Program-made: the position numbers and the translations under genes
Source: Kiritimatiellia bacterium
GTDB lineage: Bacteria > Verrucomicrobiota > Kiritimatiellia > JAFGHX01
NCBI GenBank assembly: GCA_016929905.1
Contig: JAFGHX010000374.1
Span: forward strand, 60,778 to 124,777
Length of the DNA stretch: 64,000 bases
Direction of reading: 5' to 3'
The notes under the pieces: model-generated
What the model was told of the DNA's origin: nothing
Database searches by the model: none
Seen by the model: the letters and a program-made list of their open reading frames with translations, nothing else
Part shown: in pieces, positions 40,982 to 48,911 of the stretch
Layout of the letters: every line of letters starts with the position of its first letter
How positions within the stretch are numbered: the first letter of the stretch is position 1

Positions 40982-42331
40982 ATGAACCCAGAGCAAGAGA
41001 AACGCGATCGGGACATTATTCTGGACTCGATCACCGAAGGGGTTTTCACGGTTGATCGGGACTGGCGAATCACCTCCTTCAATCGCGCGGCTGAGCGGAT
41101 CACGGGAACAGCCCGGCAGCAGGCCCTTGGGCAGCTCTGCAAGGAGATATTGCGGGCGAACATTTGTGAGGGAGACTGCGCGCTCAGTCGGACGATGGAG
41201 ACGGGCACGCCCATTGTGAACCAACCCGTCTTGATTCTTGATGCGAACGGCAGGCAGAAGCCGATCAGCATCACGACGGCGATTCTGGAGGACGGGGATG
41301 GGCGGGTGGTTGGGGGCGTGGAGACTTTTCGAGACCTGACGCGGATCGAGCAATTGAGAAGGCAGATCAGGAAAGACTACTGCTACGAGGACATTGTGAG
41401 TCGGAGCCATCGGATGCAGAGGCTTTTCGAGATGTTGCCCGAAATCGCCGCGAGCACGTGCACGGTGCTGATCGAAGGAGAAAGCGGCACGGGGAAGGAG
41501 CTGTTTGCGCGGGCGATTCACAATCTGAGCCCGCGCCGCCGGAAACCCTTCGTCGCCGTCAACTGCGGAGCGCTTCCGGACACCTTGCTGGAGTCTGAAC
41601 TGTTCGGTTACGCGGCGGGAGCCTTCACCGATGCCAGAAAAGACAAGCCCGGCCGGTTTGCCGTGGCGGAGGGCGGAACGCTGCTGCTGGATGAGATCGG
41701 GGATGTGTCGCCGGCCATGCAGGTGCGCCTGCTGCGCTTTCTGCAGGAGCGCGTCTATGAACCGCTCGGTTCCGTGACGCCCGTGAAAGCGGATGTCAGG
41801 ATCGTCGCCGCGACGAACAGGGACCTGGCGCAGTTGATGCGTGCCAAGCGGTTTCGGGAGGATCTTTTCTACAGGTTGAACATCGTGCGACTGGAGATCC
41901 CGCCGCTGCGCGACCGGATGGAGGACGTTCCGCTTCTTGTGGAACGGTTCGTGGATCGGCTGAACGGCATTCAGGGCAAAGGCATCACCGGCATGACGGA
42001 TGACGCCTTGACGGCTCTCATGTCCTATGAGTATCCGGGCAACGTACGGGAACTGGAGAATTTCATAGAACGTGCCTTTGTGCTGTGCCGCTCGCCCCAG
42101 ATTGAAAGGCGGCACCTGCCGGAGCCCTTGTGTCTCGCTTCCACGGGCGCAGACGAGGCGGGACACATGAGCTCGTTCAAGCGTGTGGAAGCGACCTTTC
42201 TGATGAATGCGCTTCGACAGAACGATTGGAATCGGGCGCAGACCGCTCGCAAACTGGGCATTCACAAGACAACCCTGTTCCGCAAGATCAAGGCGCTCGG
42301 TTTGCGCATGCCTCCGCGCGTCAACCGTTGA
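40982..42331 (+). CDS. PAS-containing sigma-54-dependent activator (ORP-regulator-like)
   Basis: This 449-residue protein has an N-terminal PAS domain (about 8-120), AAA+ domain with GESGTGKE, an AGAFTDA loop in place of GAFTGA, LLLDEIGD and a Fis helix-turn-helix at the C-terminus. PAS contains Cys residues in LCKEILRANICEGDCAL, which could bind a cluster or sense redox. Regulators of this type sit in ORP clusters of Desulfovibrio. The GAFTDA variant is seen in relatives from anaerobes, as I recall. A NifX-like gene and DUF5320 follow. Confidence 0.88.
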   Translation: MNPEQEKRDRDIILDSITEGVFTVDRDWRITSFNRAAERITGTARQQALGQLCKEILRANICEGDCALSRTMETGTPIVNQPVLILDANGRQKPISITTAILEDGDGRVVGGVETFRDLTRIEQLRRQIRKDYCYEDIVSRSHRMQRLFEMLPEIAASTCTVLIEGESGTGKELFARAIHNLSPRRRKPFVAVNCGALPDTLLESELFGYAAGAFTDARKDKPGRFAVAEGGTLLLDEIGDVSPAMQVRLLRFLQERVYEPLGSVTPVKADVRIVAATNRDLAQLMRAKRFREDLFYRLNIVRLEIPPLRDRMEDVPLLVERFVDRLNGIQGKGITGMTDDALTALMSYEYPGNVRELENFIERAFVLCRSPQIERRHLPEPLCLASTGADEAGHMSSFKRVEATFLMNALRQNDWNRAQTARKLGIHKTTLFRKIKALGLRMPPRVNR

Positions 42332-42390
42332 GGGATCGCCTGCTGCCGGCTTGGAAGGATTGCACGTGTGCGACCCGCAGGCTGGTCCGA

Positions 42391-42408
42391 GGTAGCGGAA
42401 CCGCTACC
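42391..42408. promoter_or_regulatory. 18-bp dyad, candidate activator binding site
   Basis: GGTAGCGG-AA-CCGCTACC has perfect 8-bp arms and lies about 90 bases upstream of the NifX sigma-54 promoter, typical for a sigma-54 enhancer site. Confidence 0.5.
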
Positions 42409-42494
42409 CAGGGGCCGTTTGGCGCGCAATGCGGTCCGGGGCTTTTGGCGCAAGAGCGGGTGGGGGACAGCAGAGTTTGTCAACGTGTTCGGAT

Positions 42495-42510
42495 TGGCAC
42501 GGTTTCTGCT
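42495..42510 (+). promoter_or_regulatory. sigma-54 promoter of the NifX-DUF5320 pair
   Basis: TGGCACGGTTTCTGCT has one mismatch from consensus. The predicted start lies at or beside the first codon of the NifX-like gene, so the transcript would be leaderless or start at a downstream GTG (42525). Confidence 0.68.
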
Positions 42511-42518
42511 GCGAGAAG

Positions 42519-42917
42519 ATGGATGTGACCCGAACAGCGATTCCAGTATGGCGTGGGAGTGTCTCGACGGTCTTCGACTTCGCGCGGGAGTTGCTTGTCG
42601 TCGAACACGGAGGCCGAGGGGAAGTGTCGCGCGTGAGCGTTGCGCTGCCCGTTGAGCCTCCGATGAGCAAGGCCAGGCGCCTGTCCGAACTGGGCGTGGG
42701 GGTCCTGATCTGTGGCGCGATTTCGCGCCCGCTGGCCGTTCTGGTCGCGAGCAGGGGGATTCGCATCATTCCGTTTGTCAGAGGGCCCGTAGACAGGGTG
42801 CTGGGTGCTTATCTTTCTGGGGGCGTGATGAACGGGGATTTCCGCCTTCCCGGGATTTCGCCCGGCGCCCGGCGCAGATGGCGGGGTGGCTGGGGGCGTC
42901 GCGGCCATGGCGGATGA
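42519..42917 (+). CDS. NifX/NifB-family cluster-binding protein
   Basis: This 132-residue protein shows TRTAIPVWRGSVSTVFDFARELLVV and LGVGVLICGAISRPLAVLVASRGIRII, the dinitrogenase iron-molybdenum cofactor family fold. A Gly/Arg tail (RRRWRGGWGRRGHGG) echoes DUF5320. A GTG at 42525 is an alternative start. It follows the activator and lies behind its own sigma-54 promoter. Confidence 0.82.
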   Translation: MDVTRTAIPVWRGSVSTVFDFARELLVVEHGGRGEVSRVSVALPVEPPMSKARRLSELGVGVLICGAISRPLAVLVASRGIRIIPFVRGPVDRVLGAYLSGGVMNGDFRLPGISPGARRRWRGGWGRRGHGG

Positions 42918-42953
42918 AGAATCGGCGAATGCCGGAAAGTGAGGTAGGAGAAG

Positions 42954-43181
42954 ATGCCTAGAGGAGACGGAACAGGTCCGATGGGACAGGGGCCGGGAAC
43001 CGGCCGCGGGATGGGGATGGGGCGTGGCCAGGGCCGTGGGCGCATGGGCGGATTCGGGATGGGCGCCGGCGGCACGTGCGTGTGCCCGAGTTGCGGCAAG
43101 CAGGCTGCGCACCAGCAGGGCGTGCCCTGCTACCAGCTCAAATGTCCGAGCTGCGGCACCGCCATGACGAGGGCGCGTTAG
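42954..43181 (+). CDS. DUF5320-type protein with two zinc-finger CxxC pairs (paralogue 5)
   Basis: This 75-residue protein begins MPRGDGTGPMGQGPGTGRGMG and ends with CVCPSCGKQAAHQQGVPCYQLKCPSCG, a rubredoxin-like metal site. AGGAG precedes it. It follows the NifX-like gene by 36 bases and shares its transcript. The motif links DUF5320 to metal binding. Confidence 0.82.
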   Translation: MPRGDGTGPMGQGPGTGRGMGMGRGQGRGRMGGFGMGAGGTCVCPSCGKQAAHQQGVPCYQLKCPSCGTAMTRAR

Positions 43182-43230
43182 TGGCTTCGTCATCGAGAAC
43201 GGCAACGAAAAACGGGAAATTTTCGGGGTG

Positions 43231-43302
43231 CTGAGAGGTCAGAGGTCAGGCAGAACGCGAGGCTGGCTGAGAAGCCGCTGACCTCTGATCTCCGACCTCA
43301 GG
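43231..43302. repeat. inverted repeat of GAGGTCA words
   Basis: The left arm at 43231-43250 and the right arm at 43277-43302 are complementary tandem copies of GAGGTCA/TGACCTC. Confidence 0.7.
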
Positions 43303-43382
43303 CGCGCGGTCTGCCGCGTCGCCTGCAGCCCGATCGAAGCCCCGGTGCACCCTTGCGCCAACCGGCCGCCCGGGGATTTCTT

Positions 43383-43457
43383 CCAACGGATGAATGAACC
43401 GCAACGGATGCGGATGCTATTCCAAATCGTATCCGCTGCCGTCCATTCATCCGCTGG
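43383..43457. repeat. inverted repeat of CGGATGAATG words
   Basis: The left arm at 43383-43415 and right arm at 43431-43457 pair over most of their length, with GGATGAATG and CATTCATCC at the ends. Confidence 0.65.
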
Positions 43458-43589
43458 AGACTTCTTCGGTCTTCGTTGCACTCCGAACGGGATGCCTCAC
43501 CGGACGATGACAGACGCTTCCCATCGGCTGGCAGCGGTACGGTGCAGGCAGATGTTCGGCTCCCGTTTGTTCTTGGGCCCAACCCTCGA

Positions 43590-43696
43590 CATTCAACGTC
43601 CAACTTCCAACGGGAGAGATCGATGCAGCCTCTGCGCTTGCCCGGCGTTCCGCCCACGTTGAACGTTGAATGTTGAGCGTTGAATGTTGAACGTTG
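43590..43696. repeat. inverted repeat of CGTTGAATG words
   Basis: The left arm (43590-43613) holds CATTCAACGTCCAAC-like words. The right arm (43656-43696) holds four tandem GTTGAA-type words. Confidence 0.65.
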
Positions 43697-43892
43697 GCTC
43701 CGGCCCTCGTCTTTTCCACTTCGTCGTCTCCATTGCCTGCCGAACGGAGTGTTTCGGCGGCGTTGTGGCTGACCGGCGGCGCAAGCACCTCGTATCTCTG
43801 GATCACGCCGTCCGGATTGCTGATGAATCGGCCCCGGTCCTCCACCTCCGCGTCTTCGTCATAGACCCCGCAGACCGTTCCGGCCGGTCAGC

Positions 43893-44303
43893 CTACAACG
43901 GCTGCCGCGGCGTTTCACGTTTTTCGCCCAAGATCTCCTGTACGGTCGAAACCAGCACGTCCGGCTTGGTCGGTTTGTCCAGGAACACATCGACGGGCAG
44001 GTAATGCGCGTCGGGCGCGAACCGATAGGGCACCTTCTTGCGCTGGTGAATCCCGGTCAGGATCACGAGCGGCAGCGCCGTCAGCTTCAGCTCCTCGCGG
44101 ATCGCGCGGGCGACTTCGAACCCTTCATAGCCGTCCGGCATCATGACGTCGAGGATCACGAGGTCGGGCTTGACGGTTTTGACCTTCGCGAGTGCCTCGT
44201 CGGGGGTTGCGGCCGGCTCGACCGTCATGCCATTGCCCTCAAGCACCCCGCGTGTCGCCTCGAGGAACTCGGAATCGTCATCGACCAGTAGAATCGTAGG
44301 CAT
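43893..44303 (-). CDS. single-domain response regulator (CheY-like receiver)
   Basis: This 136-residue receiver has ILLVDDDSEFL, phospho-acceptor Asp in VILDVMMPDG, the Thr in VILTGIH and conserved Lys in FLDKPTKP. It lacks an output domain. GGGAG precedes the start. It lies at the end of the zinc-ribbon and oxidoreductase operon. The partner kinase is unknown. Confidence 0.88.
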   Translation of the reverse strand: MPTILLVDDDSEFLEATRGVLEGNGMTVEPAATPDEALAKVKTVKPDLVILDVMMPDGYEGFEVARAIREELKLTALPLVILTGIHQRKKVPYRFAPDAHYLPVDVFLDKPTKPDVLVSTVQEILGEKRETPRQPL

Positions 44304-44329
44304 GGAAACTCTCCCTAATGCATCCGTTC

Positions 44330-45676
44330 TCACGAACCTTTCTTCATTTGCCCGATCGCCATCTCCGCGGCGTTGACCAGCGCGTAGGCGATCGGCGAGG
44401 CGGTCAGGGCCGGGTGCGTGCCGATCTGGAACATCGCGATTTCCTCCGCCGTCATCCGGCGCTGGACGCAGGCCGAGACGGCATTGGTGAGCTCGCCGAC
44501 CACCCCGCCGCCGCTCACCTGGCCGCCGAGCAGGATGCCGGAGCTGGCCTCGAACACAAGTTTGACCTTCGTGTTTTCCGCCCCGGGCATGCAGCCGGGG
44601 TGCCGGTTCGGCCCCTCGATACTCGCGGTGACGGTCTGGTAGCCTTTCCTCCTGGCCATCTCTTCGGTAAGGCCGGCGGTGCCGATCGCGAACTCGCCGA
44701 CGGCCGTCGCCCAGACGCCGACCGTGCCGCAGTTCTCGCGCCGAATCCCGAACAGATTCGCGCCGGCAATCCGCGCCTCGTGTGTGGCGATGGAGGCGAG
44801 CTTCAGCGGAGAGGGGGCCCCGCCGAAGAACGATATCTTCTCCGCGCAGTCGCCGCAGGCGAAGATGTTCTCGTCGGATGTCTTCATCGTGCGGTCCACC
44901 GCGATGCCGCCCGTCAGCCCGATGCGCAGGTCGGCCTTCTTGGCCAGGTCCACGTTGGCCGTCGCCCCGATGCTGAGCAGCACCAAGTCCGCCTTCAGCG
45001 TCTTGCCGCCGGAGACCTTCACCGACTGCACCGACTCGCCGCCCTCGATGGCTTCGACCTTGGTCGAGGTCAGCAGTTTGACCCCGCGCGATTCGACGAT
45101 CTTGCCCATCTCCTCGCAGAATTCGCGGTCGTAGGCCAGGCCCAGGCAATGGTCGAGAATCTCGACCACCGTCACGTTCTTCTCGCCGCTCTTCCTGATT
45201 TCGTCGGCGAACTCGATGCCGATGAAGCCGCCGCCGACGATGACGATGTCCTGCGCCGCCGCGATCTTTTTCTGCAGGCCGGCGAGGTAGTCGACGTCCT
45301 TGAGAATCGCGTGAACGCCTTGCTTGTCGCTGCCGGGGATCGGCGGCATGATCGGACGCGAACCCGTGGCGATGATCAGCCGGTCGAATTGAACGTCTTC
45401 TTTGTCGGTCTTGAGGACTCTGGCCTTGCGGTCGATGTCCGTCGCCTCGGCCATCAGCAGTTCGACGCTGTTCTTCTCGAGCGGCGTGTCCGGAATCAGG
45501 TTCTTGGCGGGTGTGCCCACGGTCCCGAATATGTAGGGGATCCCGCACGGGATCGGCACCTGCTTCTCCTGGCGAATGAGCAGGATGGTCTTCTTGGGAT
45601 AGTGGAGCCGCGCCGTGATAGCCGCCGTTAACCCTGCTGCACTGCCCCCAACCACAACAATGTCGACTTTCTTCAT
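44330..45676 (-). CDS. FAD-dependent pyridine-nucleotide disulfide reductase (CoA-disulfide reductase/NADH oxidase-like)
   Basis: This 448-residue flavoprotein has a FAD-binding GGSAAGLTAA start, active-site Cys in VPIPCGIPY, FDRLIIATGSRP, an NAD site IVIVGGGFIGIEFA, the FACGDCAE motif and a C-terminal dimer domain. Enzymes with one active Cys reduce CoA disulfide, persulfide or oxygen. It lies between a zinc ribbon and a CheY-like gene and has AAAGGAGG upstream. A decayed relative lies at 14451-14693. Confidence 0.88.
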   Translation of the reverse strand: MKKVDIVVVGGSAAGLTAAITARLHYPKKTILLIRQEKQVPIPCGIPYIFGTVGTPAKNLIPDTPLEKNSVELLMAEATDIDRKARVLKTDKEDVQFDRLIIATGSRPIMPPIPGSDKQGVHAILKDVDYLAGLQKKIAAAQDIVIVGGGFIGIEFADEIRKSGEKNVTVVEILDHCLGLAYDREFCEEMGKIVESRGVKLLTSTKVEAIEGGESVQSVKVSGGKTLKADLVLLSIGATANVDLAKKADLRIGLTGGIAVDRTMKTSDENIFACGDCAEKISFFGGAPSPLKLASIATHEARIAGANLFGIRRENCGTVGVWATAVGEFAIGTAGLTEEMARRKGYQTVTASIEGPNRHPGCMPGAENTKVKLVFEASSGILLGGQVSGGGVVGELTNAVSACVQRRMTAEEIAMFQIGTHPALTASPIAYALVNAAEMAIGQMKKGS

Positions 45677-45773
45677 GTAACCATCACCCTCCTTTGTTCT
45701 TTACAGACCTTGCCTCTTCCATCGTTCGAAGACCTCATCCGACCAGAGGGCGACCGCCCTAGGTACGGATCGC

Positions 45774-45953
45774 TCAGGTGCCTCGCGACGTGGGGCCGCA
45801 CGATTTCGACACGCGGCTTGGCGCCGAGATCAGCCGCAGAATCCGCGGCGACCCGCATTGCGCGCACTTCACATCCACGTCCGATGCTCCGAAACTTCGG
45901 ATCAGTTCGAATACGGCGCCGCATTTCTTGCACTCATATTCGTAGATCGGCAT
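45774..45953 (-). CDS. FmdB-type zinc ribbon protein (59 residues)
   Basis: The protein MPIYEYECKKCGAVFELIRS has a second pair CAQCGSP, matching FmdB regulatory zinc ribbons. AGGAGC precedes the ATG by about seven bases. A sigma-54 promoter lies at 46001-46016. The oxidoreductase follows about 100 bases downstream. Confidence 0.82.
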   Translation of the reverse strand: MPIYEYECKKCGAVFELIRSFGASDVDVKCAQCGSPRILRLISAPSRVSKSCGPTSRGT

Positions 45954-46000
45954 GATGCGCTCCTAGTATTGGCCGAATTCCCCCTAACCCCCAGTCATAC

Positions 46001-46016
46001 AGCACGAATTGTGCCA
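46001..46016 (-). promoter_or_regulatory. sigma-54 promoter of the zinc-ribbon/oxidoreductase operon
   Basis: The minus strand reads TGGCACAATTCGTGCT, with GG and GC correctly spaced. The start site near 45990 leaves a 37-base leader. Confidence 0.65.
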
Positions 46017-46499
46017 ACTCCCCCTGATACCGGGAACTGGCTTGGAAATCCTATTTGATGCATTGCAGAATGCCCGAACCAGGCATGCATGGGGTGCAAT
46101 ATGCAGGCGGAAAGAGCTGCTGACTTCTGACCTCCGACCTCTGACCTCTGGGTTGCGGGTGAAGCCCGAATTGGCCGGACATAACGGGTCGAAACTCTGT
46201 CGTGATTCCGTTGAAGAACCCGGCGCGGAGAGAGCAGCGCCCTATAGAACCACACGATGTTGGGTTGGAGGGCCGGCCTCTCCGCCGCGGGCGTCAGATC
46301 TTCGACGTGCCGGCCGAAGGCCAAGCCGAAACAGCGCCCGGCGGCCCGGCCGCCAACCGCGAAATAGACTGCACAATTTTGCGCTTAAGGGAGCTATTGT
46401 CTATTGTTGTCCATTAAAGTCTTGATTATTTCAAGGGGTGTGAGCTAGGGTATTGGCAGGGACGATGGGGGATTTTGGCGTGATTCTGGAGGAGAAAAA
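46017..46499. other. 483-base intergenic region upstream of the antiporter gene
   Basis: I see no gene. It carries a one-armed TGACCTC-word repeat (46119-46150) and AT-richer sequence near 46400-46450 that probably holds the antiporter promoter, but no clear hexamer pair. Confidence 0.5.
46119..46150. repeat. TGACCTC-word repeat, single arm
   Basis: Tandem TGACTTC/TGACCTC/CGACCTC words occur, the same word as at 43231-43302. No matching inverted arm is nearby. Confidence 0.55.
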
Positions 46500-48821
46500 G
46501 TGAGACGGCGAGTGGGAAGGTCATACGGGTTGGCTTGCCTTTTCTTTCTGGGGTTTGCGGGGATGGCCGAGGCGGCGGGCGACGGCGAATTGACGCGGGG
46601 GGCGATGGTATTCGTCGTGGAGTTGGGCGTCATTGTGTTGGCGACACGCGTGGGAAGCGTGCTGGCGAGACGGTGGCGGATGCCGGGCGTGCTGGGAGAA
46701 GTGGCGGCTGGGGTGTTGATTGGGCCTGCGGTATTGGGGCATCTTCCTTTGCCAGGCTTTCCCGTCGGGCTTTTTCCGCCGGGCGACGGGTTTCCGGTTT
46801 CCGCGCAGCTTTACGGCATTTGCGCGCTGGCGGCGGTTGTGCTGCTGTTCCGGGTCGGGCTGGAGACGGATCTGCGGCTGTTGGCGCGCTTTTCTGTTGC
46901 CGGGCTTGTGGTGGGTGTGGCTGGTGTTGTGGTTTCGTTTGTGCTGGGTGATTGGGTAACGGTCTTGTTCGCGCCGATGCTGTTTGGCGCACGGCTTGGG
47001 TTCTTCGCGCCGCCGTGTTTGTTTCTTGGCCTCATCGCCACGGCGACGTCGGTCGGGATCACCGCGCGGATTCTTGCCGAGAAGCGGAAGTTGGATTCGC
47101 CCGAAGGTGTGACGATACTGGCGGGAGCGGTGATTGACGACATACTGGGGATCATTCTGCTGGCCGTTGTTCTCGGGCTTGCGGGCGGCACGGGGGCCTC
47201 TGGCTCGATTGACTGGGGACATGTTGGCGGCGTGGCCGGGAAGGCGTTCGGGATCTGGCTGCTGGCGACGGCGGTCGGGCTGGCGGCTTCGCGGCGGATC
47301 GGGGCGCTGTTGAAGCTGTCGCAGGACCCGTTGACGATTGCGTTGACGGCGATGGGGCTGGCGCTGATTCTGGCCGGGCTGTTCGAAGCGGCTGGGCTGG
47401 CCATGATTGTGGGTGCGTACGTCATGGGCCTGTCGCTCTCGCACACGGACATCAACCACCTCGTGCGCGAGAAGTTGGACCCGCTGTACAGATTCCTGGT
47501 GCCGGTGTTTTTCTGCGTGATGGGGATGCTTCTGGATCTGCGTCTGTTGGCCTCGAGACCCGTCCTGCTCTTTGGAGTGGCGTATGCCGCGGCGGCGGTT
47601 GCGGCCAAGCTGCTGGGCTGCGGGTTGGCGGTGCTGCCGCTGAACTTCAACAGCTTGGGCGCCCTGCGCGTCGGGTTCGGCATGATGCCGCGCTGCGAAG
47701 TCGCGCTGACGATGGCTGGCATCGGGCTGGCCAGAGGGGTCATCCCGCGGGAAGTGGTCGGAGTGGCCGTGCTGCTCATGTTCGTCACAACGTTCGCCGC
47801 GCCGCCGGCGCTGGCCGGTCTGTTTTCGTCCAGGGCGTCCGGCATTCGGCGGCCGGTTCCCGACACGGACACGACGACGTTGCCGTTTGCCTTTCCGTCG
47901 CCGGCCATCGTGGAGTTGCTTACGCCGAAATTGTTGGATGTCTTTCGGGCCGAAGGGTTCTTCGCGCACGAGCTGGATCCGCAGGAACGGATTTACCAAC
48001 TGCGCAAGGATGCGATGGTGATCGGGCTGCGGCTCGGGCAGGATGAGATCAGCTTTCGCTGCCGGCCCGCGGACGTTCCGCTGGTGAACGCGGCGATGTA
48101 CGAGGTCGTCGCCGACCTGCAGCGTACGGTGGCCGCGCTGCAGAAGCCGGTGGACCGCGATGCGATTGCGCGCAAGGTGCAGGACGCCGGCCCGGCCATC
48201 CCGCGCGGCTTCAATCTGGGGACCTATCTGAACAGGCGCGCGCTGGTCCCGCGCCTGCAAGCGACGACGAAAGAGGGTGTGATAGACGAGTTGCTGGCGG
48301 TGCTGGCGGACGCCGGGTTGATTCAGGATGTGGCCGGCGCGAAGCAGGCGGTGTGGGCGCGCGAGCAAGACATGTCCACCGGTATGCAGCACGGGATTGC
48401 CATTCCGCACGGCCGCACGGACGGCGTTTCTCGGCTCGTGTGTGCCGTCGGCCTGAAAGGCGACGGGCTTGACTTCGATGCGATCGACGGTGAGCCGTCA
48501 CGGATCTTCGTCCTGACGCTGTCGCCACGGGGGCGAGCGGCGCCGCACGTGCAGTGCATGTCGGCGATCGGGCAGGTCTTGAACGAGGTTGGCCGGGCGA
48601 AGTTGCTGGCGTGCCGCACGGCGGATGAGATGTATCGCGTCCTGAACGGGGAGACGATCGGCTCCGAGTCCTTTGATCGGGCGCTCGATGTCCCGGAACC
48701 CGAACTCGAGCCCGAATCGGAGCCCGAACCGGCGACCGAGCCGGAGGTTGCCGGGCCCCGGCAGGGGCGGCCGCGGATGCGGCACCGCGCCAGCCGCACG
48801 GGTTCCGGCGTCGGGGCGTGA
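46500..48821 (+). CDS. CPA2 Na+/H+ or K+ antiporter fused to a PTS EIIA-like domain
   Basis: This 773-residue protein starts with GTG after GGAGGAG and has a signal-like helix, then about 12 membrane helices typical of the CPA2 family (RMPGVLGEVAAGVLIGP, ATATSVGITARIL, AVIDDILGIIL). Around residue 500-560 is a soluble linker, and residues about 580-730 form a PTS IIA type-2 domain with the phospho-His motif GIAIPHGRTDG (His637). A Glu-rich tail ends it. EIIA control suggests the exchanger is tuned by sugar or nitrogen PTS phosphorylation. Confidence 0.88.
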   Translation: MRRRVGRSYGLACLFFLGFAGMAEAAGDGELTRGAMVFVVELGVIVLATRVGSVLARRWRMPGVLGEVAAGVLIGPAVLGHLPLPGFPVGLFPPGDGFPVSAQLYGICALAAVVLLFRVGLETDLRLLARFSVAGLVVGVAGVVVSFVLGDWVTVLFAPMLFGARLGFFAPPCLFLGLIATATSVGITARILAEKRKLDSPEGVTILAGAVIDDILGIILLAVVLGLAGGTGASGSIDWGHVGGVAGKAFGIWLLATAVGLAASRRIGALLKLSQDPLTIALTAMGLALILAGLFEAAGLAMIVGAYVMGLSLSHTDINHLVREKLDPLYRFLVPVFFCVMGMLLDLRLLASRPVLLFGVAYAAAAVAAKLLGCGLAVLPLNFNSLGALRVGFGMMPRCEVALTMAGIGLARGVIPREVVGVAVLLMFVTTFAAPPALAGLFSSRASGIRRPVPDTDTTTLPFAFPSPAIVELLTPKLLDVFRAEGFFAHELDPQERIYQLRKDAMVIGLRLGQDEISFRCRPADVPLVNAAMYEVVADLQRTVAALQKPVDRDAIARKVQDAGPAIPRGFNLGTYLNRRALVPRLQATTKEGVIDELLAVLADAGLIQDVAGAKQAVWAREQDMSTGMQHGIAIPHGRTDGVSRLVCAVGLKGDGLDFDAIDGEPSRIFVLTLSPRGRAAPHVQCMSAIGQVLNEVGRAKLLACRTADEMYRVLNGETIGSESFDRALDVPEPELEPESEPEPATEPEVAGPRQGRPRMRHRASRTGSGVGA

Positions 48822-48911
48822 GCCTGTGCGGCGTCGCCCGGCTATCGAGACGCCTGCCGCTCAACGCCGGTGACGTCGTTCAGGGGCGAAGCGGAGTGCT
48901 GGGTTGGCGGA

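Larger units (their letters stand above)
43182..43892. other. 711-base intergenic region packed with palindromic word repeats
   Basis: No credible gene is present. At least three inverted repeats of different words occur: GAGGTCA (43231-43302), CGGATGAATG (43383-43457) and CGTTGAATG (43590-43696). The remainder looks like non-coding filler. Confidence 0.6.

Noticed and set aside
46521..48410. A 629-codon minus-strand frame opposite the antiporter
   Set aside because: Arg/Gln-rich translation typical of antisense frames; membrane helices and EIIA motifs are on the plus strand.
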